From contig NZ_JAHQCW010000050.1 of the NCBI RefSeq assembly GCF_019042275.1, positions 1 through 41,097 of the forward strand: DNA of 41,097 nucleotides, given 5' to 3'. The stretch's first letter is position 1; every line of letters starts with the position of its first letter. Below are positions 15,945 to 23,986 of this stretch, piece after piece. Below the pieces are notes generated by a model. The model saw only the letters and a list, made by a program, of their open reading frames with translations, was not told the origin of the DNA and made no database searches. A program made the position numbers and the translations under genes. The DNA comes from Diplocloster agilis (GTDB lineage Bacteria; Bacillota; Clostridia; Lachnospirales; Lachnospiraceae).

Positions 15945-16685
15945 ATGAAAACGGATACAAAGAGATATTGGGTATTGGACGGGGTCCGGGGGATCGCGTT
16001 GATTCAGATGGTGATTTTTCATTTTCTGTATGATGTGTTTATCGTCTACGGTTACGACCGGAGCTGGTATGGACAATGGTATATTACTCTGTGGCAGCAG
16101 GAGATCTGCTGGACCTTTATCCTGGTGGCCGGATTGGCCTGGCATTTTAGCAGGAATAACTGGAAGAGAGGCGCCCTGCTGAATGTGTGCGGATTCGCTG
16201 TCACTGTGGTGACCGGTATCGCGGTACCGTCGGAAACCGTATGGTTTGGAATTCTGAATTTTATGGGATGTGCGGTCTGGCTGATGATCCCGTTGGACCG
16301 CCTGCTGCGCCGCCTGAATCCATACGCGGGTGCGGCGGCGGCCTTTGGGCTGTTTTGGCTGACGAGGCCGGTCGGAAACGGATATCTGGGTCTGGGCACA
16401 TATCAAATGATTCGGATACCGGAAGGGCTCTATCGGTTGAAATTCCTGACCTGCCTTGGATTTCCTTTTGACGGGTTCACATCAGGAGACTATTTTCCGA
16501 TCTTTCCCTGGTTCTTTTTGTTCTGTACGGGATATTTCCTGTGGGAAATCATAAAAAGAAAAGGGTGGGATTCCGCTCTTACAATTCACATTCCGGCGGC
16601 GGAGGCGGTCGGTAGAAGGAGCCTGCTGATCTATCTTGCGCATCAGCCGGTGAGTATGGCGATTTTGTATCTCATCCTCGGGTAG
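15945..16685 (+). CDS. DUF1624 / heparan-alpha-glucosaminide acetyltransferase-like membrane protein
   Basis: A 246-residue polytopic protein with about seven helices. The N-terminal signature RYWVLDGVRGIALIQMVIFH and the motif FPIFPWFFLFCTGYFLWEI are typical of the DUF1624 (HGSNAT catalytic-domain-like) acyltransferase family. AAGGAGG eight bases before ATG gives a strong start. Such proteins probably move acyl groups across the membrane onto sugars, but bacterial members are poorly characterised. The 106-base gap before it is AT-rich and may hold a promoter. The palindromic repeat begins immediately after its stop. Confidence 0.85.
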   Translation: MKTDTKRYWVLDGVRGIALIQMVIFHFLYDVFIVYGYDRSWYGQWYITLWQQEICWTFILVAGLAWHFSRNNWKRGALLNVCGFAVTVVTGIAVPSETVWFGILNFMGCAVWLMIPLDRLLRRLNPYAGAAAAFGLFWLTRPVGNGYLGLGTYQMIRIPEGLYRLKFLTCLGFPFDGFTSGDYFPIFPWFFLFCTGYFLWEIIKRKGWDSALTIHIPAAEAVGRRSLLIYLAHQPVSMAILYLILG

Positions 16686-17270
16686 CGGAGGGCTTGCGCT
16701 GGTCTCCGCTAAGAGGAATCGGAAAGCCGGATTCAGGAACCGGGCCTATTCACCAAGGGCAGTCGCACTGACTTAGCGTTCCTCCACGGGGCTTCCCGTA
16801 CCCGCTGCTTAGGGCTTGGAACCGTGGGCGGTATCCGGGGATACTACGGGCGGCCGGGTTCTTTTGTATCTCCCTGGGAGCGCGGAGGGCTTGCGCTGGT
16901 CTCCGTTAAGAGGAATCGGAAAGCCGGATTCAGGAACCGAGCCTATTCACCAGGAACACGTGATGTGTTCCCGGTTCAGAGGCTCTTGCCCGTCGGACGT
17001 GAAGTCCGCCGGTCATCCTGAACCCGGCTTTCCGATTCCCCTAAGCGGAGACGCAGCCGCCCTATGCGCCCCCAGGGAGATACAAAAGAACTCGGCTGCC
17101 CGTAGTATCCCCGGATACAGCCCACGGTTCCAAGCCCTAAGCAGCGGGTATGGGAAGCCCCGTGGAGGAACGCTAAGTTAGTGCGACTGCCCTTGGTGAA
17201 TAGGCCCGGTTCCTGAACCCGGCTTTCCGATTCCCCTAAGCGGGAGCTCAGCCGCCCTATGCGCTCCCGG
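16684..17270. repeat. Large palindromic repeat, composite copy
   Basis: Arms of about 228 bp (16707-16935 and 17016-17242) are inverted copies, near-identical by eye, around an 80-base spacer. Each arm also starts and ends with a directly repeated module (GGAATCGGAAAGCCGG at 16715 and 16914). The spacer contains a hairpin (CGGACGTGAAGTCCG). The block 16766-17009 matches 40854-41097 directly without net gaps. Short open frames inside have no ribosome sites and are not genes. This fills most of the 839-base gap between 16686 and 17524. Confidence 0.88.
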
Positions 17271-17383
17271 GGAGACACAAAAGAATCCGGCTGCCCGAAG
17301 CATTCCGGGACACCGACACACACACCGGCCCTGAGCAGCTGGCATACCTAAATCCGAGGAAGAACCAGGTTCCATCTATTTTT

Positions 17384-17460
17384 AGAAGGTCCAAAAAGGG
17401 GTATGTAGAAAGGTCCAAAAAGGGTATACTTTGACAAAGCCCAACCGTATAGAGTATCAT
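17384..17460 (+). promoter_or_regulatory. Tandem direct repeat and promoter before the gmk-like operon
   Basis: AGAAGGTCCAAAAAGGGGTAT (first copy, 17384-17404) and a near-identical copy at 17407-17427 lie about two helical turns apart. TTGACA follows at 17431-17436 with TATCAT at 17455-17460 (18-bp spacer). The arrangement looks like a promoter with a tandem operator for the housekeeping operon. Confidence 0.5.
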
Positions 17461-17524
17461 GTATAATAGAAATAAAAGGCAGAGCCAACACCTGCAGACT
17501 GCTATTCACTGATAAGAGGTATCC

Positions 17525-18118
17525 ATGGGAAAAATATTTTATCTAATGGGAAAAAGCTCATCCGGAAAAGATACGATTTACAAGGATCTGGTATCCGACG
17601 AAGGGCTGCGGTTAAAAACAATAGTCCCGTACACAACCCGCCCGATCCGGGAAGGTGAGACGGACGGAGTGGAATATTATTTCTCCGGCGAGGAAGAGCT
17701 GGAGCGCCTGCTGGCGGATGGGAAGATCATAGAGCTGCGGGCGTACAATACGGTTCACGGAGTCTGGAAATATTTTACGGTCAACGATGAGCAGATCCGG
17801 CTGGCGGAATATAATTATGCGGTGATCGGGACGCTGGAATCCTATGAGAAAATGAGGGATTACTTCGGCGCCGGCCGGGTGATACCCATTTATATAGAAG
17901 TGGAAGACGGCGTGCGCCTGCAGCGGGCCCTGGACCGGGAGCGCAGACAAAAGGAGCCCAAATATGCGGAAATGTGCCGCCGTTTCCTGGCGGACAGCGA
18001 GGATTTTTCCGAAGAAAAGCTGGGAAAGCTGGGAATCCGAAATCGTTTTGAAAATCGGGAACTTCCGGAGTGCATCAACCATATAAAAACTTTTATTTCA
18101 AAAGAGATTATGATATAA
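17525..18118 (+). CDS. Guanylate kinase-like P-loop nucleotide kinase
   Basis: A 197-residue protein. P-loop GKSSSGKDT lies near the N-terminus, followed by the GMP-binding region VPYTTRPIREGETDGVEYYF, as in guanylate kinases, and a lid-like stretch ALDRERRQKEPKY. It lies before holB, where Bacillus carries tmk. The family moves phosphate from ATP to GMP, but this one may be a second, divergent copy rather than the essential Gmk. AAGAGGT precedes the ATG closely. An 88-base gap with a GC-rich inverted stretch separates it from holB. Confidence 0.85.
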   Translation: MGKIFYLMGKSSSGKDTIYKDLVSDEGLRLKTIVPYTTRPIREGETDGVEYYFSGEEELERLLADGKIIELRAYNTVHGVWKYFTVNDEQIRLAEYNYAVIGTLESYEKMRDYFGAGRVIPIYIEVEDGVRLQRALDRERRQKEPKYAEMCRRFLADSEDFSEEKLGKLGIRNRFENRELPECINHIKTFISKEIMI

Positions 18119-18206
18119 TTAATTGCACTGGGCGCGGCCTGACACCGATCGGGACCGCGTAATCTGAATAACCGGGTGCAATTTATTGAAAAAAGGAAAA
18201 AAACTT

Positions 18207-19196
18207 ATGGCAGGATTTCAGGATGTAGTTGGACATGAGCAGATCATCGATCATCTCCAGCGCGCGATTGAACTAAATAAAGTATCCCACGCCTATCTGT
18301 TTTGCGCAGAGGAGGGGGCGGGGAAGAAGCTGCTGGCCGGGATCTTTGCCCAGACTCTGCAGTGCGAGAAGGGCGGAGTGAATCCGTGTATGGAATGCCA
18401 TTCCTGCATCCAGGCCGCGGGAAAGAACCAGCCGGATATCATATGGGTCACACACGAGAAGCCGAATTCCATAGGTGTGGAGGACATCCGTACCCAGGTA
18501 AACGGGGACATTCAGGTAAAGCCTTACGGCAGCCCTTATAAAATATATATTATCGATGAGGCGGAGAAGATGACCGTACAGGCCCAGAACGCCTTATTGA
18601 AAACCATCGAGGAGCCGCCGGCCTACGGGATCCTGATCCTGTTGGCGGAAAGCGCGGACAGGCTTCTGCCCACGATTCTGTCCAGATGCGTGACGCTGAA
18701 TTTAAAACCGGTGGCGGATGAGAAGATCCGGAAGTATCTGATGGAACAATTACAGGTGCCGGATTATAAAGCGGACTTAAGCCTGGCGTTCGCCCAGGGA
18801 AATGTGGGACGTGCGGTGAAGCTGGCCACGTCGGAGAATTTCAATGAGATCAAGGATGCGGCGCTGCATCTGCTGCAGCATATCCACGAGATGGAGCTGT
18901 ACGAGATCATCAGCGCGCTCAAGCAGATCACGGATTACCGGATGGATATCAACGATTATCTGGACATCCTGATGGTGTGGTACCGGGACGTGCTGCTTTT
19001 CAAAGCGACAAAAGATATGAATCCGCTGATCTTCAAGGAGCATATCAACTATATACGGCAGCAGGCGGACAAGAGCTCCTATGAAGGGATCGAAACGATT
19101 CTGGAGCAGCTGGACAAGACGAAGGCCCGTCTGAAAGCCAATGTGAATTTTGAGCTGGCAATGGAATTATTGCTGCTGACGATAAAGGAGAACTGA
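18207..19196 (+). CDS. holB: DNA polymerase III delta' subunit
   Basis: A 329-residue clamp-loader subunit. The start is set at ATG 18207 (MAGFQDVVGHEQI, the usual family beginning) rather than TTG 18186. It has a degenerate P-loop (EEGAGKK, about 35-41), a zinc module with Cys53, 61, 64 and 67, and the sensor region IIDEAEKMTVQAQNALLKTI, all typical of HolB. It helps load the sliding clamp on DNA. One base separates it from ricT. Confidence 0.95.
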   Translation: MAGFQDVVGHEQIIDHLQRAIELNKVSHAYLFCAEEGAGKKLLAGIFAQTLQCEKGGVNPCMECHSCIQAAGKNQPDIIWVTHEKPNSIGVEDIRTQVNGDIQVKPYGSPYKIYIIDEAEKMTVQAQNALLKTIEEPPAYGILILLAESADRLLPTILSRCVTLNLKPVADEKIRKYLMEQLQVPDYKADLSLAFAQGNVGRAVKLATSENFNEIKDAALHLLQHIHEMELYEIISALKQITDYRMDINDYLDILMVWYRDVLLFKATKDMNPLIFKEHINYIRQQADKSSYEGIETILEQLDKTKARLKANVNFELAMELLLLTIKEN

Positions 19197-19197
19197 T

Positions 19198-20106
19198 ATG
19201 AGAAATGTGATAGGCGTGAGATTTCGCAAAGCGGGCAAGGTATATTTCTTCGATCCGCTGAAGTTGACCATCAAAATGGGAGATCACGTGATCGTAGAGA
19301 CGGCCCGGGGCGTGGAATATGGGACAGTGGTGCTGGGGCCCAAGGAAGTGGAAGATGAAAAAGTGGTGCAGCCGTTAAAACCGGTGATCCGTCTGGCATC
19401 CGCCAAGGACGACGCAGCGGAGGAGCGCAACCGCAAAAAGGAAAAAGAGGCCTTCGGCATCTGTATGGAAAAAATTCGGAAACATGGCCTGGAAATGAAG
19501 CTGATCGACGTGGAATACACGTTTGATAACAATAAAGTGCTGTTTTATTTTACGGCGGACGGAAGGATCGACTTCCGGGAGCTGGTAAAGGATCTGGCCG
19601 GTGTGTTTAAGACGAGAATCGAACTGCGTCAGATCGGCGTGCGGGATGAGACGAAGATCCTGGGCGGCGTGGGAATCTGCGGCCGGGCGCTGTGCTGCAA
19701 CAGCTACCTTTCGGAGTTCGTGCCGGTGTCCATCAAGATGGCCAAAGAACAGAACCTGTCGTTAAACCCCACGAAGATATCGGGAGTCTGCGGAAGGCTG
19801 ATGTGCTGTCTGAAAAATGAAGAGGAGACCTACGAGGAGCTGAACAGCCGCCTGCCCAATCCGGGCGACCATGTCACCACCAACGACGGGCTGCGCGGCG
19901 AGGTGCAAAGCGTCAGTGTTCTGCGCCAGCAGGTGAAGGTGATCGTGGAGGTCAACGACGAAAAAGAGATCCGCGAGTACAAAGTAAATGAGCTGAAAAC
20001 GAAACCCAAGAGAAAAAAAGAGAAGATCAATATAGCGGATAAAGAGCTGAAAGCTCTGGAAGCCTTGGAGAAAAAGGAAGGAAAGTCCAAACTGGATGAC
20101 AATTAA
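19198..20106 (+). CDS. ricT: PSP1-domain protein RicT (YaaT)
   Basis: A 302-residue PSP1 protein. Typical features are VIGVRFRKAGKVYFFDP at the start, RVEEG-like region VETARGVEYGTVV, and two cysteine clusters GICGRALCCNSYL and GVCGRLMCCLKNE. The C-terminal tail is lysine-rich. In Bacillus, RicT with RicA and RicF binds iron-sulfur clusters and supports RNase Y maturation and sporulation. The gene order holB-ricT-trmN6 is conserved. Confidence 0.95.
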   Translation: MRNVIGVRFRKAGKVYFFDPLKLTIKMGDHVIVETARGVEYGTVVLGPKEVEDEKVVQPLKPVIRLASAKDDAAEERNRKKEKEAFGICMEKIRKHGLEMKLIDVEYTFDNNKVLFYFTADGRIDFRELVKDLAGVFKTRIELRQIGVRDETKILGGVGICGRALCCNSYLSEFVPVSIKMAKEQNLSLNPTKISGVCGRLMCCLKNEEETYEELNSRLPNPGDHVTTNDGLRGEVQSVSVLRQQVKVIVEVNDEKEIREYKVNELKTKPKRKKEKINIADKELKALEALEKKEGKSKLDDN

Positions 20107-20111
20107 GTTCG

Positions 20112-20849
20112 ATGAAGATTGAGTTAAAAGAGCAGGAACGTCTGGATGAGCTCCATCGGAACGGTTACCGGATCATCCAGAATCCATCCCGCTTCTGTTT
20201 TGGCATGGACGCGGTGCTGCTGTCAGGGTACGCAGCGGTGAAGGAAGGGGAAACCGCGCTGGATCTGGGCACGGGAAACGGGATCATCCCGATCCTTCTG
20301 GAGGCCAAGACAAAAGGAAAGCACTTTACCGGCCTGGAAATCCAGGAGGAAAGCGCGGATATGGCCAGGCGCAGCGTTGCCCTGAACGGGCTGGAGGAGA
20401 AAATAAAGATTATAACCGGTGATATCAAAGAGGCAGGTGAGATGTTCGAGGCTGCTTCTTTTGATGTAATTACATCCAATCCCCCCTATATGATCGGGCA
20501 GCACGGCCTGGTGAATCCGGATTCCCCCAAGGCCATAGCGAGACATGAACTGCTGTGCACTTTGGAGGACATTATCCGGGTCAGCGCCCGGCTTTTGCGC
20601 ACCGGCGGGCGGTTTTATCTGGTACACCGGCCGTTCCGGCTGGCGGAGATTATGGCTGCGCTGGTAAAATACCGGCTGGAGCCCAAACGGATGCGCCTGG
20701 TTTACCCATTTGTGGATAAAGAGCCGAACATGGTACTGTTAGAAGCGTTACGCGGAGGGAACTCAAGAATCCGGGTGGAAAAACCTCTGATTGTGTATAA
20801 GGAGCCGGGGGTTTATACGGACGAGATCTATGATATCTATGGGTACTGA
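20112..20849 (+). CDS. tRNA1(Val) adenine-37 N6-methyltransferase family (YabB/TrmN6)
   Basis: A 245-residue SAM-dependent methyltransferase. The SAM-binding motif DLGTGNG is at 51-57 and the catalytic NPPY at 123-126, with the family entry NPSRFCFGMDAVLLSGY. It methylates N6 of adenine in tRNA by family assignment. It starts five bases after the ricT stop. Confidence 0.93.
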   Translation: MKIELKEQERLDELHRNGYRIIQNPSRFCFGMDAVLLSGYAAVKEGETALDLGTGNGIIPILLEAKTKGKHFTGLEIQEESADMARRSVALNGLEEKIKIITGDIKEAGEMFEAASFDVITSNPPYMIGQHGLVNPDSPKAIARHELLCTLEDIIRVSARLLRTGGRFYLVHRPFRLAEIMAALVKYRLEPKRMRLVYPFVDKEPNMVLLEALRGGNSRIRVEKPLIVYKEPGVYTDEIYDIYGY

Positions 20850-20893
20850 GCGTGTAATCCATGGAACGGAAGAACAGGAAAGGGGGAGTTAAT

Positions 20894-21754
20894 ATGGAGC
20901 AGAACGGACAAGGCAAATTATATCTGTGTGCAACACCCATCGGCAATCTGGAGGATATCACGTTCCGGGTGTTGCGAACCTTAAAGGAAGCGGATCTGAT
21001 CGCCGCCGAGGACACCAGGAACAGCCGGAAGCTGCTGAACCATTTCGAGATTCACACCCCTATGACCAGCTATCATGAATACAATAAAATCGAAAAAGGC
21101 CGGCTTCTGGTAGAAAAACTAAAAGCCGGCAGTAATATTGCCCTGATCACGGACGCGGGTACGCCGGGGATCTCCGATCCCGGGGAAGAGCTGGTGCGGA
21201 TGTGCTATGAGGCGGATATCGAAGTGACCTCCCTGCCCGGGCCTGCGGCCTGCGTCACGGCGCTCACCTTGTCGGGGCTTTCGACGAGGCGGTTCGCGTT
21301 CGAAGCCTTTCTGCCGATGGATAAAAAAGAACGGCAGCGGATTCTGGGTGAGCTGACAGACGAGACCAGGACCGTGGTATTATATGAAGCGCCCCACCGC
21401 CTGGTGCGTACGCTGAACGAACTGCTGGAGGCGCTGGGGGACCGGAATGTGACCGTGCTGCGGGAGCTGACGAAAAAGCACGAGACCGCATTTCGGACCA
21501 CATTGGCCGGCGCAGCGGCTCACTATGAGAGTACGGAACCGAAAGGGGAATGTGTGATCGTTCTGGAAGGGCGGAGCCATCAGGAGCTGGTGGAGGAAAG
21601 CCGCCGCCGGTGGGAGGAAATGCCCCTTAATGAGCATATGGGCTACTATGAAGCCCAGGGAATACCGCGCAAGGAAGCCATGAAGCAGGTGGCAAAGGAC
21701 CGCGGCGTTTCAAAAAGGGACATTTACCAGGCGCTGCTGGAATCCGAACGCTAA
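20894..21754 (+). CDS. rsmI: 16S rRNA (cytidine-1402-2'-O)-methyltransferase
   Basis: A 286-residue tetrapyrrole-methylase-fold enzyme. ATG 20894 is chosen because AAAGGGGGAG lies just upstream; ATG 20861 would add 11 residues. Motifs: LYLCATPIGNLEDIT, AAEDTRNSRKLL, ALITDAGTPGISDPGEELV, VTSLPGPAACVTAL. It modifies C1402 of 16S rRNA. Last gene of the operon. Confidence 0.96.
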   Translation: MEQNGQGKLYLCATPIGNLEDITFRVLRTLKEADLIAAEDTRNSRKLLNHFEIHTPMTSYHEYNKIEKGRLLVEKLKAGSNIALITDAGTPGISDPGEELVRMCYEADIEVTSLPGPAACVTALTLSGLSTRRFAFEAFLPMDKKERQRILGELTDETRTVVLYEAPHRLVRTLNELLEALGDRNVTVLRELTKKHETAFRTTLAGAAAHYESTEPKGECVIVLEGRSHQELVEESRRRWEEMPLNEHMGYYEAQGIPRKEAMKQVAKDRGVSKRDIYQALLESER

Positions 21755-21755
21755 A

Positions 21756-21789
21756 GTAACCAGGCCGCTAATGTAAGCAGGCCGTTAAT
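21756..21789 (+). repeat. 17-bp tandem repeat after rsmI
   Basis: GTAACCAGGCCGCTAAT is followed directly by GTAAGCAGGCCGTTAAT (15 of 17 identical). It lies in the short gap between converging rsmI and tcyP genes; no clear terminator is seen there. Confidence 0.75.
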
Positions 21790-21826
21790 GTAACCTCAAT
21801 ACGTAGGAATCAGATCTTAAGCAAAG

Positions 21827-23224
21827 TTATTTATACACAGATTCATCCAGCAGCCCCAGCCGTTTATCCACGATCAGCGCGTTCGTGAGGGAACCGGAGA
21901 CGTTCAGAAGTGTACGGGGCATATCGATGATCGGATCGATGGCTAAGATCGGGCTGATCGTGGAAAATGCCGAAGCCAGGCCCACGCCGGAGAGGCTGAC
22001 GCTGGCGGCCATAGACGCGGTGCCCGGGATGCCAGCGATGCCCAGGGAGCCGATGGTGACCACGATCACCGCCATGACCAGCATGGAAAGATCGATGGGA
22101 GTGCCGGTAATATTACATACATAGACAATCAGGAGCGCGGGAAATAAGCCGGCGCAGCCCTGCATCCCGGCCGTTGTCCCGAATCCGGCCACAAAGTTTG
22201 CTGTGGCCTCGGACACCCCCAGATCCTTTGTCAATGTCTCTACCGTCAGCGGCAGACACCCCACACTGGAACGTGAAGTAAACGCCAGCAGGAGTGGAGC
22301 CGCTGACTTTTTCAGATAAGGGACCGGATTCAGCCCGTTCAACAAAAGAGCGGCCAGCTGGATAAAAAACTGGACACCGGTACCCAGATACAGGGCAAAG
22401 ATGAATTTACCGGCATCGAAGATCCCGGACAAGCCGCGCCGGGCGATGGTATTTGCCAACAGGGCCAGTACGGCGAAGGGCATATAATCCAGGATCAGAA
22501 GCGCCATATTGATCATAGTCCGGTGAAGCCCCCGGATTCCCCGGTAGAGAGGCTCCGCCTCGGCGGAATGTTCCTTGTTCACCCACCACAGAGCCAGGCC
22601 CAGGATCGAGGAGAAGATCACCAGCCCGATAATATTGTTATTTACCATGGCGGACACGATATTATCCGGAATCAGGTTCTTAAGCGTGGCCGGGACGTCG
22701 GAAAGTTCGGCGGCGGACACAGCGCCGGAGATACCTTGGCTGCCGGAAGCCCCGGAGGAGACGGAATCCTGTCCGAGACCGAACAGCAGCCCGATCACCA
22801 GGCCTGTGACCGCGGAAACAGCGGCCATGACCAGCGTGACGCTGAGTGTCTTGCGGATCAGACTCCCCATCTGATGGCCCTGTTCCAGCGAAATAATTAC
22901 CTGAAGGATGGAAATGATAACCAAAGGCACCACGATGACCTTGATCAGGTTCATGTAGCCGGTACCGAACAGCTGGTACCAGGCGGTGGCCTCCCGTATA
23001 AACCGAATATCCTCCGGTTGATCCGGAAAACCCGACGCGGCCTGGACGGCGAGCCCCAGAAGCAGTCCAAGCCCCGTTCCGATCAGGACGACGACGGAAA
23101 AATCCAGATGCTTCTTATGATAGAGGATATGAATCAGGTAGAACCCGGCGGCCAATAAGATTAAAAACAGTATAGTTCTTATATCGCTGATAAGCAGAAA
23201 TTGCTGCAAAAACGGAATATCCAT
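21827..23224 (-). CDS. tcyP: TcyP-like L-cystine / dicarboxylate symporter
   Basis: A 465-residue DAACS-family transporter with about nine helices and two re-entrant loops. It matches TcyP-type features: GTGYMNLIKVIVVPLVIISI, NPVPYLKKSAAPLLLAFTSRSS, NFVAGFGTTAGMQGCAG and the C-terminal IDMPRTLLNVSGSLTNALIVDK. In Bacillus TcyP takes up cystine with cations. AGGAG six bases before the ATG supports the start. It stands alone on the minus strand. Confidence 0.9.
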   Translation of the reverse strand: MDIPFLQQFLLISDIRTILFLILLAAGFYLIHILYHKKHLDFSVVVLIGTGLGLLLGLAVQAASGFPDQPEDIRFIREATAWYQLFGTGYMNLIKVIVVPLVIISILQVIISLEQGHQMGSLIRKTLSVTLVMAAVSAVTGLVIGLLFGLGQDSVSSGASGSQGISGAVSAAELSDVPATLKNLIPDNIVSAMVNNNIIGLVIFSSILGLALWWVNKEHSAEAEPLYRGIRGLHRTMINMALLILDYMPFAVLALLANTIARRGLSGIFDAGKFIFALYLGTGVQFFIQLAALLLNGLNPVPYLKKSAAPLLLAFTSRSSVGCLPLTVETLTKDLGVSEATANFVAGFGTTAGMQGCAGLFPALLIVYVCNITGTPIDLSMLVMAVIVVTIGSLGIAGIPGTASMAASVSLSGVGLASAFSTISPILAIDPIIDMPRTLLNVSGSLTNALIVDKRLGLLDESVYK

Positions 23225-23349
23225 GATGATCTCCTAAAGGTTCGAGTGGATTACGAAAAAAGGAATTTGGCGTTAATTGGAAACAATATCAGTATTTCCT
23301 GTTCCGTAATTCTCATACCCTTTTTGAAGATTCCATTCCGTTGGAAAAA

Positions 23350-23442
23350 ACTTAGCGTTCTTCCCGGAGGCCTCGTATGTCCGCTGCTTACGGCTTGGAA
23401 CCGCGGGCGGTATACGGGGATGCTCCGGGAAGAACGCTAAGT
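23350..23442. repeat. Minimal 93-bp copy of the palindromic repeat family
   Basis: ACTTAGCGTTCTTCCCGGA (23350-23368) and its exact complement (23424-23442) form a 19-bp perfect stem. The inside (CCGCTGCTTACGGCTTGGAA, GCGGGCGGTATACGGGGAT) resembles the core of the large repeats at 16.7-17.3 and 40.8-41.1 kb. It lies between the minus-strand BclA-like gene and tcyP and may end transcription of the former. Confidence 0.8.
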
Positions 23443-23470
23443 GTGTGCGACAGCCCCGGGATAAGATCGC

Positions 23471-23935
23471 TTAACGGCAGCCGTTCCGGTTTATTTTATG
23501 AATGGTGGTAACGGATACGGCGCCGGATATATCTATATTCCGAACGGTGGCGGGATAAGTCAGGTTAAAGGAAACCGCAGTATTGGATTCGGTAACCGGT
23601 ATTGTGAAACTCCCGGAGGCCGAGGTGTTGCGGGAAGCGGAACCGGTCGGCGCAAAATAGGAATACAACAGCCGCAGCGAGTTATTGATTTTGGGAGTGA
23701 TTTGCATATAGCTGTCGGGTTCCGGGGTTGCCAAAAATATATAATCGACCAGATATAAATAGCCGGGCGCAAGCAGTATCTGCGTGTTATCCAATGAAAT
23801 CTGATCCCCTTCCTGAAACAGGACCAGCATGGGCAGGTCGGAGTTCGAGGGCGGGCTGGATTGGACGCCGTACTGGGCATAGGAATAGGATTCCCGCGGT
23901 TTATCTGGTCTGCAAAAGCAGTCATAGAAACGCAT
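23471..23935 (-). CDS. BclA C-terminal-like jelly-roll protein (possible spore-surface protein)
   Basis: A 154-residue protein. From about residue 45 it has a beta-rich domain (ISLDNTQILLAPGYLYLVDY, GSASRNTSASGSFTIPV, VRNIDISGAVSVTTIHKI) resembling the C-terminal jelly-roll of exosporium BclA-type glycoproteins. It lacks the collagen-like GXX repeats and any signal peptide; the N-terminus has two cysteines. An exosporium role is inference from the fold pattern. The ribosome site is weak (AAGGGA). Confidence 0.6.
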   Translation of the reverse strand: MRFYDCFCRPDKPRESYSYAQYGVQSSPPSNSDLPMLVLFQEGDQISLDNTQILLAPGYLYLVDYIFLATPEPDSYMQITPKINNSLRLLYSYFAPTGSASRNTSASGSFTIPVTESNTAVSFNLTYPATVRNIDISGAVSVTTIHKINRNGCR

Positions 23936-23986
23936 ATTGGTAAAGTCCCTTTTTATTTACATTGTATGAATTCAGGGAAATAAATG

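Noticed and set aside
16816-17181. Open frames inside the palindromic repeat
   Set aside because: They follow the repeat's symmetry, lack ribosome sites and encode low-complexity products matching no family.
16684-17270. CRISPR array or retron interpretation of the repeat block
   Set aside because: No short regularly spaced repeats with unique spacers; no cas or reverse transcriptase gene in the window. The symmetry is that of an inverted repeat.
17525-18118. Thymidylate kinase (tmk) by gene order
   Set aside because: The sequence has guanylate-kinase-like GMP-binding features (VPYTTRPIREGE, GVEYYF) and not the thymidylate kinase signature.
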